In this document: positions 27,582-34,939 of the stretch, in pieces | Layout: each line of letters begins with the position of its first letter | Position numbering within the stretch: position 1 is the first letter of the stretch | NCBI RefSeq assembly: GCF_004118265.1 | Contig: NZ_SDHW01000002.1 | Location: forward strand, 434,001-498,000 | Source: Lacibacter luteus | GTDB lineage: Bacteria; Bacteroidota; Bacteroidia; Chitinophagales; Chitinophagaceae | Direction: 5' to 3' | DNA length: 64,000 nt | Made by a program: the position numbers and the translations under genes | The notes under the pieces: generated by a model | Seen by the model: only the letters and a program-made list of their open reading frames with translations | Databases searched by the model: none | What the model was told of the DNA's origin: nothing

Positions 27582-28613
27582 TTATACTGGTAAGCCAAGC
27601 CTGTTTTGTATTTCGGGTACTGCGGCGTTGTGGAGTTGCTGAACTTTATTGAATAAGAGTTGAAGGTCGGGTTCATGTACTGAATAATCGGTTTTATAGC
27701 GGGCATCAATGTAGGCATCGTCTATGATCTGCAACAAACGTTTTTCTTCTTCTGTATCGGCTGGAAAAACATGATCGACGATTGAGGTGCAGCGACTACA
27801 TGATTTTTTAAGGACAGAAAGTGCATGTGTTTTTTTATCGTGACCGGTGAGAGCGGTTAGTATTGCACGGCAGCAGAGCTCTGCCGCCTGCTGTATGAAA
27901 AATGCGGAGAGATTATTCTGTTCCTTTAATCCCTGTCCTGCGTATTGCAGGAATGTTGCAGCTTTGTTGAAATTGTGATTAAACTTTTGAACTGCTGTTT
28001 GCGTAAGCTCTTTTAACTTTTCTTCTGTATTAACCGGCCATTTTTCCTCCTTGCTCCAATAGAGCAGATTATTGTTTGTGCAGGCAAAACTGTAAAACGG
28101 ATGACCTGCTGCAAGAGCGGCTTTTACATGGCTTGCTTTGTGAAGAGAAAAGCAAAGCTGTGTGCCCAACGAGCAACCCCCTTCAAGGAAGTTTTCGTAT
28201 TCACTAAAGGGTTTGTCCTGAAACGAATCGGGCATGATAATGAGCAGACCGGTATGGGATTGATCTTCTTTCATTTTATTATGTGCCGTACTATAGATAC
28301 GCTCCGGCTGCAGTGTAGTAACCAGGAAGCTAACAACCCTGTATAGTAGCTCATTTTGAAAAACAGATGCAGCACATTGTTCTTCATCCAGCAGGTTGTA
28401 TTGCTTGCTGATAAGATTTAACTGCTCCCTGTTTATTGCAGCAGCTTCGTCTAAAACATTGAAGAGCTGGTTGAGCTCCGGCAACAGTTCTTCGAAATAG
28501 GAGGTGATTCCGATCCTGAATTCGGATTCCATATAATCGAAAAGAACTTTGCGGAGATTGCGGCTGATGAGAGCGGGATTGCCATATTCGATGAGATTGA
28601 TGAGGGAGTTCAT
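27582..28613 (-). CDS. HEPN-domain protein
   Basis: A 343-residue soluble protein. The C-terminal third (about residues 220-335) looks like a HEPN helical bundle (FFIQQAAELCCRAILTALTG, HALSVLKKSCSRC, DDAYIDARYKTDYSV). The N-terminal two thirds hold no recognised motif, but the architecture recalls proteins in which a nucleotidyltransferase-like region precedes HEPN. The canonical HEPN RNase motif R-x4-6-H is not obvious. ATG 28613 is chosen over an upstream start that would translate a low-complexity repeat. A stand-alone toxin-like or regulatory role is possible but unproven. Confidence 0.65.
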   Translation of the reverse strand: MNSLINLIEYGNPALISRNLRKVLFDYMESEFRIGITSYFEELLPELNQLFNVLDEAAAINREQLNLISKQYNLLDEEQCAASVFQNELLYRVVSFLVTTLQPERIYSTAHNKMKEDQSHTGLLIIMPDSFQDKPFSEYENFLEGGCSLGTQLCFSLHKASHVKAALAAGHPFYSFACTNNNLLYWSKEEKWPVNTEEKLKELTQTAVQKFNHNFNKAATFLQYAGQGLKEQNNLSAFFIQQAAELCCRAILTALTGHDKKTHALSVLKKSCSRCTSIVDHVFPADTEEEKRLLQIIDDAYIDARYKTDYSVHEPDLQLLFNKVQQLHNAAVPEIQNRLGLPV

Positions 28614-28638
28614 GGTGGGGAGTTGAGAGGGATGAAAT

Positions 28639-28681
28639 GTGAGTCGTGAAACGTGAATCGTCAGTCGGGAGTCGTGAGTGC
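28639..28681. repeat. Short GTCGTGA-type simple repeat
   Basis: Degenerate tandem words (gtgagtcgtgaa, acgtgaatcgtc, gtcgggagtcgtgag) immediately upstream of the HEPN gene. This type of low-complexity spacer is common in Bacteroidota intergenic DNA. Confidence 0.6.
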
Positions 28682-28862
28682 CGAGCGTTGTGTAAAGGTT
28701 GGGTGACAGCAGGCGGTAACCTACCAATACAGGTTGTGTTTTACCGTTGTTTCACTGTTTTTTACGGGGAAAGAAATTGTATGTTGAAAGCAGTTATGGG
28801 TTAAGCGTTATGTGTTACGGAATGAGGTATTAAATGCAAAGAGAAATAATTACTTTAGCGTT

Positions 28863-29252
28863 ATGACAGAAAAGACCATACATGAAGGCAGGAATGTAAA
28901 ACGCATACGTGAGATACTCGGCATTAAGCAGGATGCGCTTGCCATGGAATTGGGACTGAGCCAACAGGCTGTGAGTGCCTTGGAGCAGAAAGAAAAAATT
29001 GATGAGAAAATATTGGAAGATGTGGCGAAGGTATTAAAGGTGCCGAGTGATGCAATTAAAAATTTGACAGATGAAGCTGCAACAAACTTCTTTAACACTT
29101 TTAATGATAATAGTGGCTTCAATTACAACTGTACATTTAATCCGTTAGAAAAGTACATTGAAGCAATGGAAGAAAACAAAAAGCTTTATGAACGCCTGCT
29201 TGAAACGGAGCGTGAAAAAGTTGCCTTGCTGGAGAAGATGCTGAATAAATAA
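28863..29252 (+). CDS. XRE-family helix-turn-helix regulator
   Basis: A 129-residue protein with an N-terminal HTH (about residues 8-62: RNVKRIREILGIKQDALAME, LSQQAVSALEQKEKID), an Asn/Phe-rich middle (NFFNTFNDNSGFNYNCTFNP) and a C-terminal coiled coil (KYIEAMEENKKLYERLLETEREKV). This architecture is common in Bacteroidota regulators that sense unknown signals. It is followed by a strong terminator and then the recombinase gene. Confidence 0.85.
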   Translation: MTEKTIHEGRNVKRIREILGIKQDALAMELGLSQQAVSALEQKEKIDEKILEDVAKVLKVPSDAIKNLTDEAATNFFNTFNDNSGFNYNCTFNPLEKYIEAMEENKKLYERLLETEREKVALLEKMLNK

Positions 29253-29272
29253 ACAAGAATAAAAAGATTTGA

Positions 29273-29302
29273 AGCCCCGACACAACTGCCGGGGCTTTTT
29301 TG
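29273..29302 (+). terminator. Terminator after the XRE regulator
   Basis: A GC-rich stem AGCCCCG (29273-29279) and CGGGGCT (29290-29296) is followed by TTTTTT, 20 bp past the stop. It separates the XRE unit from the integrase. Confidence 0.9.
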
Positions 29303-29367
29303 CTGGCGGATGTTTTCTTTTCTGCAAAAGAATTCAGACCTTATTGCTGCATTGTAAAGCAACCGAA

Positions 29368-30462
29368 ATGAACGACATCCATTACAGCCTGATTATACAC
29401 CGGAACAGGCCACGTGTATTGCTGCAATTTGCCCATAACAAAGCATGGAATGAACGCATTAAACAAGTGCCGGGTGCTGCATGGAGCAGCAGCTTAAAAG
29501 GATGGCATATACCGGATACAGCAGAGAACCGGAAAAAATGCAAGCTGCCGGAAGCAACCGCACTTGCGGTGCAGCAACAAAAAGTTGAACGATCAGTAAT
29601 CCGTTTATCGGGCAATAACAAAGAACAGTTGCTGCTTTACCTGGAGCAACTTGCCTTGAAAAAATACAGCAAGAGTACACTGCAAACTTACCGTAATGAG
29701 TTTATGCAATTGCTGCAGTTGCTGGGCGAAAACAAGGTGCAGGATCTTACGCCTGAGCATTTGAAACGGTATATGCTTTTTTGTGTGGTGAAGTTACAAT
29801 TGAGTGAAAATACATTACACAGCAGGCTGAACGCTTTGAAATTTTATTATGAGCAGGTGTTAAAACGTGATAAGTTTTTTTGGGAGATACCAAGACCTAA
29901 GAAACAACAACAGCTGCCAAATTTTTTTAACCAGCATGAGATAACAGCAATTATTAAAGCTGCTGACAATCTTAAACACAAAGCAATGTTGATGCTTACT
30001 TATGCAACAGGTTTGCGTGTAAGTGAAACTGTAAGTCTTCGTATTGAAGCAATAGACAGTAAGCGAATGTGTGTATTTATAAAGCAGGCGAAAGGTAAAA
30101 AAGACAGAATGGTTCGTTTAAGCCCGGTGTTATTAATTATGTTACGTACGTATTGGAAAGAAGCAAAATTGGAAAAAACGGGGTGGCTTTTTCCGGGCCA
30201 AACTGCGGGAGAGCCATACAGCAGCCGCAGTTTGCAGTTGGTACTTGCCGCAGCCAAGAAAAAGGCAGGAATTATGAAACCGGGAAGTGTACATGCATTA
30301 CGCCATAGTTTTGCCACTCATTTACTGGATAAGGGCACAGATGTTACAATGATCATGAAACTGCTGGGTCATAACAGTATTAAAACAACGTTGCGCTACC
30401 TGCATGTAACCAACCGTGACCTTTTGCACGTGATGAGTCCTTTGGATGATCTTCAATTTTAG
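29368..30462 (+). CDS. Tyrosine recombinase adjacent to the cassette array
   Basis: A 364-residue site-specific recombinase. An extra N-terminal segment of about 75 residues (HRNRPRVLLQFAHNKAWNERIK, WHIPDT) precedes a SAM-like core-binding domain (about 85-170) and the catalytic domain. Catalytic residues visible are Arg in TGLRVSE, the Lys hairpin (AKGKKDRMV), HALRHSFATH and LGHNSIKTTLRYLH with the nucleophilic Tyr. The end reads VMSPLD, similar to the SPLD of integron integrases. However, the insertion characteristic of IntI between the KDR strand and HALRH appears to be absent. ATG 29368 is chosen because the upstream in-frame region overlaps the terminator. The cassette array begins 148 bp downstream on the same strand. 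Confidence 0.92.
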   Translation: MNDIHYSLIIHRNRPRVLLQFAHNKAWNERIKQVPGAAWSSSLKGWHIPDTAENRKKCKLPEATALAVQQQKVERSVIRLSGNNKEQLLLYLEQLALKKYSKSTLQTYRNEFMQLLQLLGENKVQDLTPEHLKRYMLFCVVKLQLSENTLHSRLNALKFYYEQVLKRDKFFWEIPRPKKQQQLPNFFNQHEITAIIKAADNLKHKAMLMLTYATGLRVSETVSLRIEAIDSKRMCVFIKQAKGKKDRMVRLSPVLLIMLRTYWKEAKLEKTGWLFPGQTAGEPYSSRSLQLVLAAAKKKAGIMKPGSVHALRHSFATHLLDKGTDVTMIMKLLGHNSIKTTLRYLHVTNRDLLHVMSPLDDLQF

Positions 30463-30506
30463 CGATAGCTACCCTGCTGCGCTTGTAAAAACCTTAAGTT
30501 GTATTT

Positions 30507-30616
30507 GCGAAAGTTTGATAAAGAAAACAATATTTTTAATTGATTGAAAATTAACAATGTATAGAAAAAAGCGAAAGTTAGAAAGGGAATAACTTTCGTA
30601 TATTTATGCGTTGGCA
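30507..30616 (+). other. Candidate attI-like site at the head of the cassette array
   Basis: Between the recombinase stop and the first cassette are direct repeats GCGAAAGTTTGAT (30507) and GCGAAAGTTAGAA (30571). The second forms an inverted repeat with TAACTTTCG (30590-30598). The core GTTGGCAG (30610 onward) follows 12 bp later. Two direct repeats, an inverted copy and a GTTRRRY core are the parts of a classical attI, but no experimental or family match supports it yet. Confidence 0.5.
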
Positions 30617-30648
30617 GCAAGTTTAAAAAGACAGACAATCACTAAAAA

Positions 30649-31329
30649 ATGGTAACAAATTCAAATCTACATTACACACTAATTAGACACATTATTGACA
30701 AAGGTTTTGCACCAAGTGTAGAAGACCTTGTAACGCTGTTGGACACAGACAAAGAAAAAGTAATTCAAGGTTTGCACGACCTGCAAGATTATCACGGAGT
30801 GGTTTTGCATCCAAATGAACCCAAGGTTTGGGTAATACATCCATTTTCATTAGCACCGACAAACTTTTATGTAAAAACTGACAAAGGCGAGTGGTGGGGA
30901 AATTGTGCTTGGTGTTCTTTGGGTGTTGCAGCGTTACTAAATGACAACGTAAAAATAACGACAACAATCGGTGCAGAAACCAAACAAATTGAAATCAATA
31001 TTATTGACGGAGAGATACAAGAAAAAGACTACTTCATACATTTTCCAATCCCTATGACCAATGCTTGGGACAATGTAATTTACACTTGTAGCAATATGTT
31101 GGTTTTTGAAAATCCAGAACAGGTTGACGCTTGGGCAAAGAAACATAACATACCAAAGGGCGACATTCAACCCATTGAAAAAATATGGAATTTTTCTAAA
31201 AAATGGTATGGTAATCACTTAAATCCAGAGTGGACTAAGTGGACAATGGAAGACGCAAAAAAAATATTTGCTGAGTTTGAATTGAATGACAAAATATGGA
31301 GCTTAGGCGAATCAAAAGACAGGTTTTAG
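30649..31329 (+). CDS. MerB-like (alkylmercury lyase family) protein, cassette 1
   Basis: A 226-residue protein with a winged-helix-like N-terminal region (about residues 1-75) and a MerB-type domain. The segment GNCAWCSLGVAALL corresponds to the MerB active-site stretch with its conserved Cys, and YTCSNMLVFENPEQVDAW to the second Cys region. The Asp that lies three residues after the first catalytic Cys in classical MerB appears to be Gly here, so carbon-mercury lyase activity is uncertain. No merA, merR or transport gene is nearby. It fills the first cassette. Confidence 0.75.
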   Translation: MVTNSNLHYTLIRHIIDKGFAPSVEDLVTLLDTDKEKVIQGLHDLQDYHGVVLHPNEPKVWVIHPFSLAPTNFYVKTDKGEWWGNCAWCSLGVAALLNDNVKITTTIGAETKQIEINIIDGEIQEKDYFIHFPIPMTNAWDNVIYTCSNMLVFENPEQVDAWAKKHNIPKGDIQPIEKIWNFSKKWYGNHLNPEWTKWTMEDAKKIFAEFELNDKIWSLGESKDRF

Positions 31330-31347
31330 TCAGACCAAAAAACCTGC

Positions 31348-31543
31348 TGCCAACATTGCATTGGCAATATTGGCGGGGCGACGAATATGTTCTCAGCTTT
31401 TTGTTCATTAACGAGCTTCAGTTTTAGCAGACGAATATCGCCGAGCAACAGAATAAAATGTGCTTTTGTATATTTAATCAGCAGCGGCGCCGGGCAGCTG
31501 GAACACAGAACACCGCCATATCGCCAATGCTTTAACGTTGTAT
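31348..31543 (+). repeat. attC-like site 1
   Basis: An imperfect palindrome from TGCCAAC (31348) to GTTGTAT (31537-31543), about 196 bp. The outer arms ATTGGCAATATTGGCGG and CCGCCATATCGCCAAT pair. The 10-mer TGCTGCCAAC (31345-31354) is the exact complement of the cassette 1 start. It is closely similar to attC site 8. Confidence 0.85.
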
Positions 31544-31603
31544 GTCACCCTAAACGAGCATCCTACCTAAATTCAAACTAACATGACTTTGCCATGCTGC
31601 CCA

Positions 31604-31683
31604 TCGCTATTTTTAGCACATTGCAAGGCACACGAAACCCAGACACAAAAGCCAACCTTGCAAAGAGCTAAAAATGGCAATGC
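31604..31683. repeat. Hairpin repeat left of the restriction-modification genes
   Basis: An inverted repeat of about 27 nt with few mismatches. The left arm contains TTTTTAGCACATTGCAAGG and the right arm CCTTGCAAAGAGCTAAAAA. The central part (TTGCAAGGCACAC ... AAAAGCCAACCTTGCAAA) recurs near 38190-38245, on the other side of the restriction-modification genes, in the same orientation. Further words nearby (CCGGCTGACGGAATTCTAT at about 31697) also recur near 38400. It may be a relic of an attC-like site. Confidence 0.6.
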
Positions 31684-31783
31684 ACAACCAACCCTCCCCG
31701 GCTGACGGAATTCTATTTGGCTTGACATTCAAACGTCAACTGAACAACAATTTTCAGCAGGCATTTTGTTATTTTCACAAACA

Positions 31784-32224
31784 ATGGCAGACGTTTTTAC
31801 AAAGAAGAAACGAAGTGATGTAATGAGCAAGATTCGGGCAAAAAATACAAAGCCTGAATTATTAGTTCGTCAATTTCTATTTTCAAAAGGATTTAGATAC
31901 AGACTACATCAAGACGCTTTGCCAGGAAAGCCCGACATTATTTTGAAGAAATATAAAACGATAATTTTTGTTAATGGTTGTTTTTGGCATGGTCATAAAA
32001 ACTGCAAAAAATCAATTCTCCCTACATCTAATATTACATTTTGGAAAGGAAAAATTCAAGCTAATATAGACCGGGATAAGAGGTCTAAGCGTTCTCTCAA
32101 AAAACTTGGATGGTCTATATTGACCATTTGGGAATGCGATATTAAAAATAAAATGACCCTTACTAAGACCATGAACAAACTATTGAAATATCTAAATGGT
32201 ATTAAAGCAGAACTAAATTACTAA
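31784..32224 (+). CDS. vsr: Very short patch repair (Vsr) endonuclease
   Basis: A mismatch endonuclease that nicks next to T:G mismatches arising from deaminated 5-methylcytosine. It matches the family throughout: RSDVMSKIRAKNTKPELLVR, FRYRLHQDALPGKPDIIL, IIFVNGCFWHGHKNCKKS, FWKGKIQANIDRD and GWSILTIWECD. ATG 31784 gives 146 residues; an in-frame TTG at 31766 is not needed. Position upstream of two m5C methyltransferases fits its role of repairing damage caused by that methylation. Confidence 0.95.
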   Translation: MADVFTKKKRSDVMSKIRAKNTKPELLVRQFLFSKGFRYRLHQDALPGKPDIILKKYKTIIFVNGCFWHGHKNCKKSILPTSNITFWKGKIQANIDRDKRSKRSLKKLGWSILTIWECDIKNKMTLTKTMNKLLKYLNGIKAELNY

Positions 32225-32315
32225 CAAATGTGGATAAAAAATGCCAATTTTTTTAGCATATATTTAGGATACCTACCCTACTTTTGACAATATCTGTCAA
32301 AACAAACATTGTCTC

Positions 32316-32618
32316 ATGGAATCATTTGGTGACAAAATTAGAATTGCAAGAGAACAGAGTTCCTTGCTTCTTCGGCAGGTTGCTGCTGAATTAGACATTG
32401 ACCAAGCAATCATTAGCAAGTACGAAAGAGGTGGACGAAAACCAACAAGAGAACAAGTTTTGAAGTTTGCCAAGTTTTACAAACTCAACAAGGACGAATT
32501 GCTTGTTGCATGGTTAAGCGACAAAGTAACCTATGAATTAAGTGATGAAAATCTTGCTTGCGAAGCTTTGAAAGTAGCAGAAGCAAAAATCAAGTATGTT
32601 CAAAAATCAAAAGTTTAG
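32316..32618 (+). CDS. XRE-family HTH protein, probable R-M controller
   Basis: A 100-residue protein with an N-terminal HTH (about residues 5-62: IRIAREQSSLLLRQVAAELDID, ISKYERGGRKPTREQ) and a short C-terminal helical tail. Small XRE proteins immediately before methyltransferases usually act as controller (C) proteins that time expression. It ends 3 bp before the first methyltransferase gene. The upstream 92 bp (32225-32315) probably holds the promoter and any C-box, but no clear palindromic operator was seen. Confidence 0.8.
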   Translation: MESFGDKIRIAREQSSLLLRQVAAELDIDQAIISKYERGGRKPTREQVLKFAKFYKLNKDELLVAWLSDKVTYELSDENLACEALKVAEAKIKYVQKSKV

Positions 32619-32621
32619 AAG

Positions 32622-33902
32622 ATGCAGCAACAAACAATCAACGGAAAACATAACGGCATAAACGGCACTGCTCAAAAAAGCAAAGAGCAGTTCAAAGAAA
32701 TGTTTTACGAAGGCGTAAAACTTCTAAAAAGCTGGAAACCAAAAAAGGCAAACACAGAAGGAGAAATTGATGTGTTGGATTTTTTTTCGGGTTGTGGTGG
32801 AATGTCATTGGGCTTTGCTGCAATATCACAAAAGACAAACTTGTTCAACATTGTCGGAGGCATTGACCTCAGTGAGTTCGCCTTGAAATCATTTGAGAAA
32901 AACTACAAAACAAAAACTCTTAGGAAAGACATCAGAGAAATTTATGAAAACGAGGAGGAACAACAAATCAAAGATTACTTCGGCATAAAAGAGAAAAGAA
33001 AGAAGCCGCTTGTGATAATCGGTTGTGCTCCTTGTCAAGGTTTTTCTGCTCACCAAAAAAGATACGGACAGAAACACGATGAACGAAACACTTTAATTGG
33101 TGCGTTTGCTGAAATAGTTGTTTCGTTTAATCCCGACTACATCGTAATGGAAAATGTTCCTGAGATTTTAGGAGAGAAATATTCTCAACATTATCAGGAA
33201 GCGAAAGAAATTTTTGAAAGCAAGGGTTACAAAATCTCACAAGCTATTTTCAACTCAGCAGGTTTCGGAGTTCCGCAAGCACGATACAGAGCCGTAATTG
33301 TAGCTTCAAAAAATAATTTCTCACTTCCGTTAGAACTTCTTGCTCCTGATGAATATGCAACCGTGAAAGATGCAATCGGAGATTTGCCGAAAGTAAATGC
33401 TGGAGAAATTTTCAAAGGCGATTCTTATCACAGAAGTGCATCACACAAGGAAAGCACGATTGAGACAATTTCAAAAGTTCCGAAGAACGGAGGAAGCAGA
33501 CCGAAAGGGGTTGGACCGAAATGTTTGGATAAGGTCACAGGTTTCTATGATGTTTACGGAAGATTGAGTTGGGAAAAACCTTCAATCACAATCACACAGT
33601 ATTCACGAAATCCGGCAAGTGGAAGATTCACTCATCCGATTCAGAACAGAGGACTAACAATTAGGGAAGCGGCAAGGATTCAAAGTTTCCCCGATGGTTT
33701 TGAGTTTGAAGGAAATCTTGACGAGTGTTTCAAACAAATCGGTGAAGCCGTTCCACCTTTACTTTCATTGGCAATAGCAACACAGATTGCTATTGACTTT
33801 GCTTCAAACAAAAATGGAATTGCTGTTAAGAAAATAAACGGAAACGGCTTACATCAAAACGGACACACAACACTAAAAACAAAGAAAGCAGTTCTTGCAT
33901 GA
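32622..33902 (+). CDS. DNA (cytosine-5) methyltransferase 1
   Basis: A 426-residue m5C methyltransferase. Motif I is DFFSGCGGMSLGF (about residue 50), motif IV GCAPCQGFSAHQ holds the catalytic Cys, motif VI is MENVPEI, motif VIII is QARYRAVI, and motifs IX and X are IREAARIQSFPDGF and QIGEAVPPLLS. The target-recognition region lies between VIII and IX (about residues 240-330). An N-terminal extension of about 45 basic residues is present. It overlaps the second methyltransferase by 4 bp. Confidence 0.96.
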   Translation: MQQQTINGKHNGINGTAQKSKEQFKEMFYEGVKLLKSWKPKKANTEGEIDVLDFFSGCGGMSLGFAAISQKTNLFNIVGGIDLSEFALKSFEKNYKTKTLRKDIREIYENEEEQQIKDYFGIKEKRKKPLVIIGCAPCQGFSAHQKRYGQKHDERNTLIGAFAEIVVSFNPDYIVMENVPEILGEKYSQHYQEAKEIFESKGYKISQAIFNSAGFGVPQARYRAVIVASKNNFSLPLELLAPDEYATVKDAIGDLPKVNAGEIFKGDSYHRSASHKESTIETISKVPKNGGSRPKGVGPKCLDKVTGFYDVYGRLSWEKPSITITQYSRNPASGRFTHPIQNRGLTIREAARIQSFPDGFEFEGNLDECFKQIGEAVPPLLSLAIATQIAIDFASNKNGIAVKKINGNGLHQNGHTTLKTKKAVLA

Positions 33903-34939
33903 GATATACTTGTATTGACAGTTTTTCAGGAGCAGGCGGTTTGAGTTTGGGATTATCCAAAGCAGGATTTGAAATCTTGTTCAGTTTTGACATTGACGAA
34001 CTTTCAATCAAAACACAAAAGCTAAACACAAAGTATTTCAATCACGAAGCAGTTTGTGCAGACATAACTCAAATCAACTCCAAACAACTGATGAAGGAAC
34101 TTGGAATCAAGAGAGGAGAATTGACTTTGTTCGCAGGCGGACCACCATGCCAGGGATTTTCAATTCAGAGAATCGGAGAAGATTCGGACGATAGAAACAA
34201 TTTGGTTTTTGAATTTATGAAAAAAGTCGTTGACTTTCTTCCTAAATTTTTTCTGATGGAAAATGTTCCCGGCATCGCTGGAAAAAGAGGAAAGGAAATC
34301 TTGGAAGATGCAATTGCTTTTGCAGAGCAAAACGGTTATGCAATTCACAGACAAATTTTGGATGCACAGGATTATGGAGTTCCGCAAAGAAGAAAGAGAT
34401 TGATTATTGTCGGAGAAAGAATGCTGAATGGAAAATTGAAATTCCAATTTCCTAAAGTAAGCGGAAAAAAAATTACCGTAAGAGACATCATTTCCAAATT
34501 GCCCAAGCCACCCGTTGACGGAAAAGAGCATGAGAAAATTTCACTGCACCGCAGCGACAAACTTTCAAAAATTAATCTTGAACGAATAAAGTATTTGAAG
34601 CAAGGACAAGGCAGAGAATTTCTTCCCGAAAAATTATTAGCCGATTGCCATAAAATAGATTCAAGTGTTATAGGACACAGGAATGTTTACGGAAGAATGA
34701 GTTGGGATGAAGTTGCACCAACCATAACAGCAAGGTTTGACAGTTTCACAAGAGGTTTGTTCGGACACCCGGAACAACACAGAAGCATTTCACTTCGTGA
34801 AGGTGCATTGCTTCAAACTTTTCCAATGGACTTTGGCTTTTGCGGAAACAAAGTTGATGTTGCAAGACAAATAGGAAATGCAGTTCCACCAAAACTAGCT
34901 TATGCAATCGGCAAAAAAATAATTCAAAGCATCGCATGA
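33899..34939 (+). CDS. DNA (cytosine-5) methyltransferase 2
   Basis: A 346-residue m5C methyltransferase with motif I (DSFSGAGGLSLGL, residues 7-19), motif IV GGPPCQGFS, motif VI MENVPGI, motif VIII VPQRRKRLIIVG and motif X QIGNAVPPKLA. It differs from methyltransferase 1 in its target-recognition region, so the two probably methylate different strands or sites. It overlaps both neighbours by 4 bp (ATGA), so the locus is translationally coupled. Confidence 0.96.
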   Translation: MRYTCIDSFSGAGGLSLGLSKAGFEILFSFDIDELSIKTQKLNTKYFNHEAVCADITQINSKQLMKELGIKRGELTLFAGGPPCQGFSIQRIGEDSDDRNNLVFEFMKKVVDFLPKFFLMENVPGIAGKRGKEILEDAIAFAEQNGYAIHRQILDAQDYGVPQRRKRLIIVGERMLNGKLKFQFPKVSGKKITVRDIISKLPKPPVDGKEHEKISLHRSDKLSKINLERIKYLKQGQGREFLPEKLLADCHKIDSSVIGHRNVYGRMSWDEVAPTITARFDSFTRGLFGHPEQHRSISLREGALLQTFPMDFGFCGNKVDVARQIGNAVPPKLAYAIGKKIIQSIA

